This document shows positions 1 through 10,051 of a DNA stretch of 64,000 bases, piece after piece. The DNA lies in the NCBI RefSeq assembly GCF_963662255.1, contig NC_085047.1, positions 111,820,214-111,884,213 on the forward strand. The letters run 5' to 3'. The notes beneath the pieces are model-generated. The model did not search any database. It was not told the origin of the DNA and worked only from the letters and a program-made list of their open reading frames with translations. The position numbers and the translations under genes were made by a program. This stretch comes from Cinclus cinclus. Its lineage: Eukaryota; Chordata; Aves; Passeriformes; Cinclidae. Position 1 is the first letter of the stretch. Each line of letters starts with the position of its first letter.

Positions 1-839
1 CTTAGTCATGGGTACACTCTTCATATTCTCTTACACAGAGCACAATTTCTGCCCATTTCTGTTCTTGGCATCCACACTGCCACCTGTAGTCATACAAGAG
101 AAATTAGACATATTTTATGCTGCAAATCCTATTAGCACAATGTTTCAGCTCACTTGTTTTTCTAGACAAACATTCCAGAGCATCCCCTTTTGCAAAAGGC
201 GCATTTAGATATTCAAGTTACTTACATTTTTCTCTTGAATACCTCTTAGGGGAAAAAAAAAGCAACCACCAAGCAATCCCAACGAATTTTATACCAAGAG
301 GACACTTAAAACTCTCAGACTCTCTGCACGTTTTTATTTTATCCTTGTTGCTTGTGGACACGTCATAACCTTGACAGACCAAGGTGACTTCTGAAGTGGC
401 AATGCAAAAACATCTGTACCTAATTACTTGGTGAATATAAAAGTCCCCAATTGGATTTGTTCTACCATCTGAAAAATGAATATTGCTTTACAGAAGCATA
501 ATACCCATGTTCGGCTTAGTTACCTTACATAGGTTATAAGAAAACGTATAAAAATAAAAACTGACTGTATTTGAAAGATTAACTCAGAATTCGCAGTGAT
601 TTTGAACTTTTTTATACAATGAAAGCCATTTGATTTATACCAGGCTTACTGCACTTCCAGCAACATGCCACAGACCCTGCCAATTTAACCATGCACAACA
701 AATTAAGACCTAAACACAGTACTCAGAGCCCTCACGTTAATCCTTCCCTGAAAACGTAAAAAAAAAAACAAAAAAAAAAAACCCAGAAAACTCATGCCTT
801 CCTGGAAAAACCAAAGCTTCCTGGTGCTCAGAACACGGG
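1..839. other. AT-rich left flank, no gene seen
   Basis: No open segment here resembles a known protein. The sequence is AT-rich and poor in CpG until about 830, where the CpG island begins. An A-rich run with one interrupting C lies at about 758-781. If the island promoter fires on the minus strand, this stretch would be the start of that gene's first intron, but nothing in the sequence proves it. Confidence 0.6.
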
Positions 840-1255
840 TTTCACCGAATAGCGAAGTTTCGGAGTACAAGCTCCGGGGGAAAACCTGTCTTTTTCGTGC
901 ACACGCCTTCTCCTTTCTTCCAGTTAAGAACCGCTCGCCACCCCTGGAAGCGAGAGCCCGAACGCTCCCTGGAAAAATGCGTCTCGCAAGGAAGAACGCT
1001 CCGGGAGTGAGGAGCGGGCAGAAACAAACTCGGATCCCCGCAGCACGGGAGGCTCCGGGCACCCGCACCCTGCGCTGCCCTACGGAAGCGACACCCGCAG
1101 CCGCCACCAGAAACCTCACACGGTTACACAGAAACCGAAATCAAACGCTATTTCCAAGAACAAGTTGGTCTTAGGGAAAAAAAAAAAAAATTACAGCAAA
1201 CAACCCGAAGGTGATACAATAAAGAAATAAAATCCCCAAGCGCCGGCGAGGCTGC

Positions 1256-1271
1256 CCACGTCACGTCCAGG
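1256..1271 (-). promoter_or_regulatory. CRE/ATF-like element in CpG island
   Basis: The plus strand reads CCCACGTCACGTCCAG. The minus strand therefore contains TGACGTG, a CREB/ATF half-site variant, overlapping a CACGT E-box-like core. The same bases end in CAG followed by GTAACC, a donor-like motif on the plus strand. Only the motif is visible; its use is inferred. Confidence 0.3.
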
Positions 1272-1533
1272 TAACCCTCTCGCCTTGCCACCAGCGCCGG
1301 TCACTCCCGGACGGGAGAGGCTCCCCCGGGGCACGGAGTCCCCCGGGTCGCGGTCACCATCCCAGCCCGGCCGCGGCCGCTCAGATGCGCCGGGCACCGC
1401 CCCGAGCCAGCCCCCGGCCCCACGGAACCCTCGCACTCGACCCCCCGAGCCAGAGCCGCACGCAGGACGGTGCCGGGGCAAAGCGGTCGCGGCTACGGCC
1501 GCGGCGGGGAGCGGCCGCTACCCTCCCACCCAC

Positions 1534-1790
1534 CTGCGCCGGCCGGGCCGGTGCCGCAGCGTGAGGCGGCGGCTCCTCCTCGCCCGCGCGGCTCCCCCCG
1601 CTCGCCCTACGCCGCTGCCGCGCAGCCCGGGGGAACCGCGCGTCCCAGGTGCCGCCGCGCCGCCCGGGATTCCTGCGGGAGGGCGGGCGGAGGGAGGCGG
1701 CTCATCGCTGGGCACAGCCTCCCGCTCCCCCGCCGGCTTAGCCTTCCTCCAGCCCTTCCAGGCACGTTCTGCCGCGCGGCGGACCCGCAG
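1534..1790 (-). other. Candidate minus-strand first exon (5' UTR)
   Basis: On the minus strand a TATA-like GATAAAAAGG (1820 down to 1811) is followed about 25-30 bases later by the predicted start near 1785-1790. The transcript would then run through GC-rich sequence to a good splice donor, GCAG|GTGGGTGGG, with the junction between 1534 and 1533. That gives a non-coding or short-coding first exon of about 255 bases, a usual arrangement for CpG-island genes. A short frame beginning MSRLPPPALPQ opens inside it and closes before the donor, so it would be an upstream ORF rather than the main protein. The gene body would lie left of the window. Confidence 0.3.
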
Positions 1791-1810
1791 CGCGCGCCTC
1801 CGGCCCCTTC

Positions 1811-1820
1811 CCTTTTTATC
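1811..1820 (-). promoter_or_regulatory. TATA-like box, minus strand
   Basis: The minus strand reads GATAAAAAGG in otherwise very GC-rich surroundings (plus strand CCTTTTTATC). It is the only A/T-rich core in the middle of the island, and a good donor lies at a plausible distance downstream. A TATA-like sequence in a CpG island is often not functional, so confidence is modest. Confidence 0.35.
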
Positions 1821-1844
1821 GCGTGGCCGGAGCTGCCGGAGCTC

Positions 1845-1862
1845 CCGCCGCCGCCGCCGCCG
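1845..1862. repeat. (CCG)6 trinucleotide repeat
   Basis: There are about six uninterrupted CCG units on the plus strand, CGG on the minus. CGG tracts are common in vertebrate 5' UTRs and promoters. If the minus-strand TATA-like box is used, this tract lies just upstream of the core promoter and not in the transcript. Confidence 0.85.
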
Positions 1863-1904
1863 TGCGGGGGGCTCGGCATCCGCACCGCCGCCTGCCCACG
1901 GCCG

Positions 1905-1920
1905 GCCCGCCCCCGCCCCC
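1905..1920. promoter_or_regulatory. Sp1-type GC boxes
   Basis: The run GCCCGCCCCCGCCCCC contains overlapping CCGCCC/CCCGCC cores that fit Sp/KLF-family binding. It lies upstream of the minus-strand TATA-like box, as expected for a promoter of that orientation. Confidence 0.45.
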
Positions 1921-1950
1921 GCCGCGCTCGCACCGCCCGCACCGCCCGCC

Positions 1951-1960
1951 ACCCACCTGT
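1951..1960 (-). other. Donor-like motif / CACCTG E-box
   Basis: The minus strand reads ACAG|GTGGGT, junction 1957|1956, a good match to a vertebrate 5' splice site. The plus strand reads CCCACCTGT, which also fits the CACCTG E-box bound by Snail/ZEB or E-proteins. The two readings cannot be separated from sequence alone. Confidence 0.3.
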
Positions 1961-2144
1961 CCGCGCCCCGGCCCCGCCGGAGCCGCCCCCGCTCCGGCCC
2001 CGCTCACCGCAGCGGCCTCCGCCGGCGCGGGGCTCTGCGGCTGCCCCCGGAGCCGCCCTCGGGCTCGGGCTGGCGCTCGGCGGAGGAAGGGAGGAGGTGG
2101 CGGTGACGCTCCCGCGGTGGCCGCGCTGCTACAGCGGGGCGCGT

Positions 2145-2154
2145 CCCACCTGTG
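2145..2154 (-). other. Second donor-like motif / CACCTG E-box
   Basis: The minus strand reads CACAG|GTGGGA, junction 2150|2149, the third motif of this form in the island. It could end an alternative first exon starting further right, near 2200-2330, or it could be a CACCTG E-box. Confidence 0.3.
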
Positions 2155-2421
2155 CCCGCGGCCCCCGAGCGCCGGGATGTTCGCCGCCCCCGCGGCGGGG
2201 AGGCGTGTGCCAGGCGCTGGAGGAGCTCCGAGTGCCTCGCCGCTCTGCCGCCCAAACAAACGAGGAGTCTCGGCCGCTACAAATAATTTACGTGCTCAGG
2301 AACGTGCTGGAAGCCCAGTTGTTGATGGGTCTCCGACAGCTGGCGTTGAGAGATAACCTAGCGGGAGGCGGCCGGCTCTTAAAAATTTGGGTTGCGACGC
2401 TTAAAAAATTCGAGAAAGCAG

Positions 2422-2430
2422 CAGGTAAAT
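2422..2430 (+). other. Strong plus-strand splice donor-like site
   Basis: CAG|GTAAAT lies with GT at 2425-2426, just outside the right edge of the CpG island. It would end a plus-strand first exon beginning somewhere in the island. It is the best rightward donor near the promoter and supports a rightward or divergent transcript. No matching acceptor could be assigned. Confidence 0.35.
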
Positions 2431-5400
2431 ACAAAAGTGTAAGGAAAATGTCTGTGTTGTAACTAAAACCGAAGCCGAACTTGAGGCGCGCACGCTGTCT
2501 GAACTCACACCGATGGAAGAACAGCCCATCCTCGGGAACACTTCTCTCATTCTCTGTCTTTTGCCTGATGTATTTGCATCTTGGAAACGTACGATGTGTT
2601 TAAATTGTTGAGTTTGCATCTTTTTGTTCAAATGGGTGATGATGACATTGAAAGTGTGCCCTAGCTCACAAGCCAGTAAAGGAGCATTGGGAGGAGTTGA
2701 GTGCGCTGATGCAGGGTCACACTGACTGATACCATTTTCAAATTTCGGTAATAAAAATATACTACATTCGTTCTTCCCACAGCAATAGGTTCCACTTTGT
2801 TCAAGACAATCTTTACCTTTCCCAAATGTTTTATTCTAATCCTAATATTTTGGGACCCAACCTTTTCAAGGTAAGCCAGAATCCATACAGTCACGTTACA
2901 AACTGTGATATCACGCTGTAGTTCTAGTCATATTAAGAAGTAAGCTATAAAAATAAAATTGCTTTTCTTCATCTGGTCTTCTACGGAATTCAGGCTATTT
3001 TCAGTTCCTCTTCTTACATCTCATAAGTGAGACACCAGACTACCTGAATATTTAATGAGTAGTAAACCAGAAATCCGTAAAAGTAGCAAATATAATACAC
3101 ATATTTTGATAGCAACATAGACAGGTACTTATCCGAGAAAAGTTTGTACCATTTAATTCCACTAGATTAATGAACAGCAATTATATCTAATCATATCTGC
3201 AGCCATTCCTAATGTAAAAATATCAAAATCAAACAAAGCTTACACTAAATAAAGTAGAAATTAACCCAATAAAGATGAGGATAATAATTGATACAGGCAT
3301 TTAGAAGTTGTGGGGTTTTTTTAATCTACTGCTTCCAAGAAAACATTCCTGGTCTTTCCCTTCAAAACCTAACAACCTAGTGGCACACTGGTGCAATAAT
3401 TCACAAAAAAAGGTGAACATTGGAAATGGTTGTGCCATATCTCTGCTTAAAAAGGCATTTTGTTAAACATACAAGTTTTTACACCTGATAAATTTTATTT
3501 TATACAGTAATAAATTTTCTTTTATCTCTAGATGGAATGTTTATCCTCTTTCTATTTCAGCCTATGGTACGTGAGACAAAATTGTTAAGTTTTTCAGTTT
3601 TGCCTCCTCACCTAAATTTTGATTAAATGCAAAAATAAATGCAATATACCAAGAGTTACCAACTGGTAAATATCATGAAATTCCGTAGTTACCTACAGGA
3701 AGCTCTGCCCATGACTTCAAGGACTCTTCAAACAGTACCTGAGCAATAGAAACCACATTGACATACCTCCAGTGCAGAAGAATTCATTTTCCACTAAGCC
3801 ATTCACAAACATAATGTTTGGTCAACAGGTGTCTTTCCTATAGTGTCTTTCCTATAACTGTTACAAATGCATTAAATGCTAGCAGAAAGTTCTTGTCTTT
3901 TCCACTGAAGCATGGCCAGTGCACAGAGTGTTCCCTTTGCAAAAGAAGTTATTGTTCCTTTCAGGTCTTACACAACATTGCTGTTAAATCTAGCCCATCA
4001 CAAGAGAAATGCTGCCTCAATTCTGATTTTCAAACCAAGAAAATAAGCGCTTGCTCACTTAATAATGACTATTAATCAGACACTATCATACTTGCCTTGA
4101 GTGTGTGAGATGAAGAAAATTAGATCAGTCATGCACAGACCCTTTCTTTCACCTCCTGTCCTCTATACCGCCTACCTCCCAAACAGCTCTGCCTCTTTTT
4201 TTCTTCAGCAATTCAGGCTTGGAAGAATAAATTCCATTTTAACAATGATTCAGAGGCAAACTGAAAGCCAAGTGAAATATTGTTGTCCCAAATCTGACAG
4301 GAAAACTTATAGGATGTAAACACCCGGAAGATAAAACCCAGTTCTCTTATACTACACTCCAGAAAGCATTACTTATCAGTGTCCCCTCGTTCCCAAAATA
4401 TATACAGCAACTAATGGGTTGCTGTAGTACTGAAAATTTCCAGTTTTCCAGATGATGAGCTGTGACTCAGTACTCCTACAGATACATCTCAATGCACCAT
4501 CCATTTATTTTATGTGCTGGTAAATCATCTCTCCCTTTCCTTCCACCAGAACTTACTAGGAACCATCCTGTGTCTGCGGGTCTAATCTGCCACACCATGT
4601 CCTGCCCTGTCCATCTGAGACCAGATCAGGTAAAACCTCTTCTACTCCAGTATTTTTCCTGGTCTAGCTCCTTGTTTCAGCTTCTGTCAAATGTGCTTAC
4701 AGCTCTAAGAACATGCAGGTTATAATCTTAAACTTTCCAGGCTGGACTACACCCTTGTTTATTGTCTAGGGAAATCTCAATGGTGGGCACAGACATCTTT
4801 CACTTTGTGTCAAGGGCATTTGTAGAAACTACTTCTGAGAAAAGTAAGTATGTTTGTTTTTTTTTTTTTCTCTACATGCAAAGCCCCTTCTAAGAGTCAG
4901 CGAGGTGACGAAGCAAATTTTGATCCATTTATAATCAAAAAATGAGTTCAGTCTACTCTATGGAAACCAGAATTTGGCATAATAAAGCCAACAGCTGCTT
5001 GAGGAAGAGTAACAGTGTGGGCTTTTTGATGCTCACAGACGAACACAAACAGTCAGAGTTAGGATAGCACATGATGTTTCTGAGTAGTGGTAAGGAGTTA
5101 AAACTGTTTCATAAGCCCATTTATCAATAACCAATTTTCTTATAAGAAAATCATCTATTGCCCACAGTAGTGGCAAAAAAATACCCAATAAAACATTTAA
5201 CATGCAAGATTATTGGGCTAATGAGAAATCTGTGTCAAACAGCCCTTATGAACTATGCAAAATGTAGTTCAAGCAGCTGGAAAGTTATCCTAGTTTCAGG
5301 GAGTCTTCTTACCTCAATTTGCTATGTACACGGAACATCAGCATGGAGAAATGAGGGTATTTTAATACCTTCAACTTCTGTCAAAGCTATGCAACATTCC

Positions 5401-8400
5401 CCAGTGGACATCAGAGACAAAAACAGGCAGAGCTATGGAGTAAAAATACAGTTCTAGTTAAAACTATTAATTTAGTTTTAATATCTGCTTAGAGACATTC
5501 ATTAGCCAGTGAGCACTGAAATTTACACCTGAGAACTTCAGAATTGTAGAGGAGATTAAATGCCCTGACATGGGATTCAGAAGGCCAAAGGAAATGAGCT
5601 GGCAGTGGGAAGGAACTGCTCATGGTGGCAGTGGGAGAAGTGTGGCCAGACCTCTGCAAGGGTAAGGAAATGTTATAATCCTGCACACTACATCTAAGCA
5701 AATGGAACTACAGAGGCTCTGTCTCCAGCCAAGCCAGAAAATCCAGGAGGCAGCTGATCGGCTCTCCTAGAACAAGTTCTCCCTCAAAAAAACTGCTTTA
5801 GCTGAAATCGTTGGGAATGAGTAACAGTTGCCTATAACAACAACCAATTTCCTCACGTTACATCTTCCCTCCCAGGTTAAATTATCATCCTTCTAATAAT
5901 AGGACCATCAAGAGCCTTTTTCTCCTTCTTTGGAAAAGAATAGCTGAGAGTTATGTTCTGTCATAAAAATGTTAACAAAACCTGGACAACATTTTAAGGA
6001 AATAGGCTGTTTCAGTTTGATGGTGCTACAATCATCCCAAACTCCTTGTTTAGGAGTTACAAAATCTCCAATAATCAGGATAAGAAAACAAGCTATTCCT
6101 TCATATCATTTTATTTGTTACTGACTATTTCTGGTCTCTACTCAATGAATATGATAATGCCATCAACCGTCTGGATTGAGCAAAGTAAGGCTTGAGTGTA
6201 AATTCCTTGGAAACATGATCATTTAATAAACCTCTCCTACTTCTACTTCCCTTGCCATCTCTGTAACAGGTTCATGATCAGTGCTGCTTGTAAACTAAAC
6301 ATGTAAACATGTAGTAGAATCAGTCTGATTTCTCAGAATGGTCTTCACCATAGGTCTGCCCAAACCCTTACCATGTTCTTCCCCAAATGGATTTCACTAG
6401 ATCTCGAATCACATCCCCCCCTCACAAAAATACACAGGTTGACTGAAACCCTCTTCAAGGAGAAGCCAAAAAGCAATGCAGTTTTCATTTAGATTCCAAT
6501 ACAGGTTTTAAAAAAAAACTTGTATTTTCCATCTAAAATGGAAGAGCTCTGTTCCAACAAACTCAGCAATCATTACAAATTTTTATCTACTTATAAACGG
6601 ACTGTAGCTTATACGGGTCTACAAATTAGGTGTCCATGACCACATAACTCCCTGGAAAATAGATCCCTTTTTGTCCACATCAGCCACTGAAGCCATTCAT
6701 TAATCTGTTTTCTAATGCAACCATTTCCCTGGACCAAACCTATTTAGAGAGACCACTGGTTATTAAAAGCATTTGCAATAAAACTGACATGCATTTCTAA
6801 AAACTGCTGTGTAAATCAATATAATTTCTTAATTGGTTAGCCAAATAGCTGCCATGCTAATGAGTCACTGCAATTCTCTGCAAACATCTCTTTCTGCCTG
6901 GTTACATGTCTTCAACCACTACACAGTTCCATAGGAGGTAAAGTTCCAGTGCCTCTCTTTCTGCTCCCTGCAGTCATTTCAGCTCACCACACTGCAACCT
7001 GTGGACTGTTCATTTTCCAGTAGTTTGCATCTCTTTAGAATGTATTCTTAAAATTTATTTTTAAGGGCTTTGTCTCTAACAACCCATGCAATATATACAT
7101 TTCTAAAGTGAGATGTTTGTAACAGCGATGAATAGGATGATCAGGTGCCTGACTGCCTAAAGAAGAATTGTAGAACATCTTAGAGAGAAAGCTCTGGAGA
7201 AATCACAAATTTTATACATGCAAGTGCCAAACTAAATTATGGGTCAATTTTATGTAAATAAACTCCCAGATCTTTCCATGATAATGCTCTGAACTCACAG
7301 GTTGTGAAATTGAGTTAACTCCACTGCCGTGTTATCACTTGTGTACTAAACATTTCTTAAGAGACACCTTCCAAGATATGAGTATCTGATACTCCTAAAT
7401 GATAAGGATAAATATAAAACATTGATCTAGACAATCTAATAGAACTCTTGCAGCTGGGGCTGCATTTCAAATTATAAAATACAGACTCCTCACCGACAAT
7501 TGTTTCAGTTAGTGGAAACAGTTTTGTCAAATATCTGGTTTTGCCAAAAAGAAAAGGCACTGATACAGCTTTCTCTAGTTTCCTACTGGATACTTTGCCA
7601 TTGTTTGAGGCAATACAGTATACATCTGAATTGTCTTTTCCCCCCTCTGTCAATTCAACCTCATTTATTGTGTTTTAAGTTTTAATGTAGCCCATTCAAG
7701 AAGGAAGCATAAGCCCCGAAGTTCAGATTGTGACTTGGGTCACAGTTTCCCCAAAGTCTGCCGAATGAAATACTTTAGGTTTAGGATCCTCTTTAGACCT
7801 CCTTTCTCCTATTCAGAATCAGGAAAGGGCACAGAGGGAGGTGATATTGCCTATTCTGCTTCTGATCAGGTCGAGCCAGGGTGGCATTCCACTTTCCTGT
7901 TTACTGTGAGAGCTGCATCCATGAAAAAAAATCGACAGAGCTATGGAAAATTGTGTAGCAATGGTACCTAAACAGAAGCTGGACTTCATATTTAAGAGGA
8001 GTGGCCATTTGCCAATCATGGATTTTTTTTCTTTACTTCTCTATGCTGAAGGGGTGTATCTCAAATCTGTTAATACAGAGGTTATTCCTCATGTGTAGTG
8101 AGTAATTTCATCCCTAGGTCTAATACAGGGTTGAAGTTACTTTCCTACCTACCTTTAATCATGGGCTCACATGACCCAATTACTTCACAGGTGCAGAAAA
8201 ATATCAGGATTAATAAAATTCCCTACACGTGGTTCAACATCTTTTTTTCAACACTTCCACATGCTGAGTTTTCATTTGTTGTTAGCAATGACTGATTTTT
8301 AAGCAGGCTACAGAATGAGATGGAACATTTTATTGCCAATTATAAGATGAATTAATGATGCCTGAAAGCAGGTTGGTGAAGTTAGAAGCCACTAACTAAT

Positions 8401-8429
8401 AACCTTTTCATCAAATAAGAAAACTATTC
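2431..8429. other. AT-rich non-coding stretch
   Basis: About 6 kb with no recognisable exon. Open frames are short (under 100 codons) and without family likeness. Visible small structures are a 14-base tandem pair (3829-3856) and a T run (about 4857-4869). The rest is ordinary unique-looking AT-rich sequence. It would be intron 1 if a rightward transcript starts in the island, otherwise intergenic. Confidence 0.6.
3829..3856. repeat. 14-bp tandem duplication
   Basis: GTGTCTTTCCTATA occurs twice back to back with no mismatch (3829-3842 and 3843-3856). This is a small slippage-type duplication. Confidence 0.9.
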
Positions 8430-8580
8430 CACCAAAAAAAAAAAAGCCCAGCAAAAAAACCCCAAACAAACAAACTCAAAAAAGCTCCCCCCCCCACAAA
8501 AAACCCTAAAAACCAAAAAACAAAACAAAAAAAACCCTGAAAAGAATAAAAAAACTAAAACCAAAACAAACAGGATGAGC
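8430..8580. repeat. A-rich low-complexity tract
   Basis: About 150 bases of A runs broken by short C runs, such as CAAACAAACAAAC and a nine-C run near 8488-8496. It is simple sequence, not coding, and may be the degenerated poly(A)-type tail of an older retroelement. Confidence 0.8.
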
Positions 8581-8814
8581 AAGAATTTGCAATTGCTCTT
8601 GCAGATTGCAAGCCTTAAAACTAAAATCTTCAGGCTCTGTCCCTCTCCTGAGATTAATTTTCATAAAGGTTAAATCAATACCATCAAGAGAAAAAACGTG
8701 AAAGTCAGACAAAGAATACCACCACCATTTTTGTTCCTCAGAGTTGCTGTGGATCATCTATTTATTGTTCCAAGCTCTGTTGGAGAAGTGAGATTGTGGA
8801 TGCCATAGGAATAT

Positions 8815-9140
8815 CTGGGGGTCTGTTCTGTTCTCTTGACACAAAAGGAAGCCATTCCCCAAGGCCCCGGAGGTGTTACTACAGTGAACTTTATTAAGAA
8901 CATCTAATAATGCACAAAGATGACCAAGAAAAGAGTATGTACAAAGAACTTAGTGTCATCAGAATAAAGGCTCACAACTGCCCTTTTTGGTTTTATACTC
9001 CCTGAGCCATTTTAGGGTCTGATTTCATTAGCCTGTTGCCATCCAGCCCCTTTAGAAAATGTTGGAAATTTGGCGTTTCCTATATCCAATAAGGATTTCC
9101 TGACAGAATCTTTTCTGTGGTCAAAACTCTCTGTTTTCCC
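8815..9140 (-). mobile_element. Solo LTR of an endogenous retrovirus-type element
   Basis: Read on the minus strand the segment has LTR organisation. A U3-like part is followed by a TATA box GTATAAAA (complement of 8991-8998), then about 95 bases of R-like sequence, then AATAAA (complement of 8890-8895), and then a U5-like part. Spacing and order fit a retroviral LTR with promoter and polyadenylation signal. No gag, pol or env-like frame adjoins it, so it is probably a solo LTR. Both ends are uncertain: the 5' end meets a CR1 tail near 9141 and the 3' end is placed near 8815-8830. The family is not identified. Confidence 0.55.
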
Positions 9141-9212
9141 AGAGTCACAGAGTGGTTGGGGTTGGAAGGAACATCTGGAGCCACGCAGTTGCTGATAGCT
9201 CCATCCTATGGA
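9141..9212 (-). mobile_element. CR1 LINE 3' tail fragment
   Basis: The plus strand reads TCACAGAGTGGTTGGGGTTG then GAAGGAACATCTGGAG. This is the reverse complement of the CR1 3' end, where 'ttccttccaacccc' precedes a short ATTCTATGA-type terminal repeat. Only about 70 bases remain. It directly adjoins the LTR on its left. Confidence 0.75.
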
Positions 9213-9910
9213 TTATTTTAAAAAAAATTCTTGGACATGAGGGGAAATGTTTATATTTACATATAACAGATAAGAAGATTATGAAAAGCACTAACAACTT
9301 CAGCACAGGGAATTTTCAGGGAAATTAATGACTAGCCAAGGTTAATGGCCCTCAGCTTCACATTGGCCCATCAACTCTCCCAGTCAGTCATTAATTCCCA
9401 GGAAATGCCTCATGCCTTGATTGTTATTGCTTTAATACATTAAATTCAACTTAAAGGCTTGACTTAATGTTTAGCCACTATAAAGTAAAATACAAGGAAA
9501 TGTTCCCACTGGACATACTCACTGTCAAATATTTTTTTGTTTACCTTTTTCTCTGCAGGCATTTAAATAAAGAATTGAATACTCATTTACCAATTTGCTT
9601 TGCTTTTACTACTCACAGTAGTACTGAAGAACTCCTCCGATCTTCTTTGTAATTTATTTTGTATTTCATTAAAGATAGCTTGTCTGAGTTGAATTTGATT
9701 GAATGTGCCAAGTATAAATTATTACATTTAACGATAAGATGAAGAAATTAAAATTTGATCAGAATTAGTTCTGTTGTAGCTGATTACTGCCATTCTGATG
9801 AAAAAAAGTTGCAGAAGAAAAGACACTATGACTATTTACAATCTCCAGCAGAAAGTGAAAAATCAATTACTATTTTGGCCCCAAACCAATTGAAAGGTGG
9901 AAATCTGCTG
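9213..9910. other. Non-coding stretch, nothing distinctive
   Basis: AT-rich sequence with no credible exon and no repeat I recognise. Confidence 0.6.
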
Positions 9911-10051
9911 GTGCCAGTTTTCCTTGTGAAATTTCTGCCATCATGACCTCCACCTCAGGGAAAAATGCTGTGGACAGGATGATGCCAGTTGTCCTTGTGA
10001 AATTTCTGCCACCATGACCTTCCCCACAGGGCAAAATGCTGTGGACAGGAT
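9911..10051. repeat. 71-bp tandem duplication
   Basis: Two copies with a 71-base period, about 9911-9980 and 9982-10051. Shared blocks include CCTTGTGAAATTTCTGCCA and AATGCTGTGGACAGGAT. The copies differ at several positions, so the duplication is not very recent. No reading frame is kept across the copies. Confidence 0.9.

Larger units (their letters stand above)
840..2330. promoter_or_regulatory. CpG island, presumed promoter
   Basis: CpG dinucleotides are dense from about 840, and very dense from about 1300 to 2260, whereas most of the rest of the window has few. The island contains GC-box runs (about 1905-1920), a (CCG)6 tract, a CRE-like element around 1256-1271 (CACGTCACGT, containing TGACGTG on the minus strand), a TATA-like box read on the minus strand and several donor-like motifs. 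Islands of this size in vertebrates usually mark a 5' promoter and first exon. Open frames of 100-330 codons run through it on both strands, but they are rich in Pro, Arg, Ala and Gly, as GC-rich DNA gives by chance, so I do not call them proteins. The gene served cannot be named from this window. Confidence 0.85.

Noticed and set aside
1285..2462. Open frames of 177-330 codons on the plus strand and 83-147 codons on the minus strand within the CpG island
   Set aside because: GC-rich DNA has few stop codons; the translations are Pro/Arg/Ala/Gly-rich in all frames and on both strands, with no domain.
5411..7945. Shared word AGAGCTATGGA near 5429 and 7936 as a possible repeat
   Set aside because: Only about 11 bases match and the flanks do not; likely chance.
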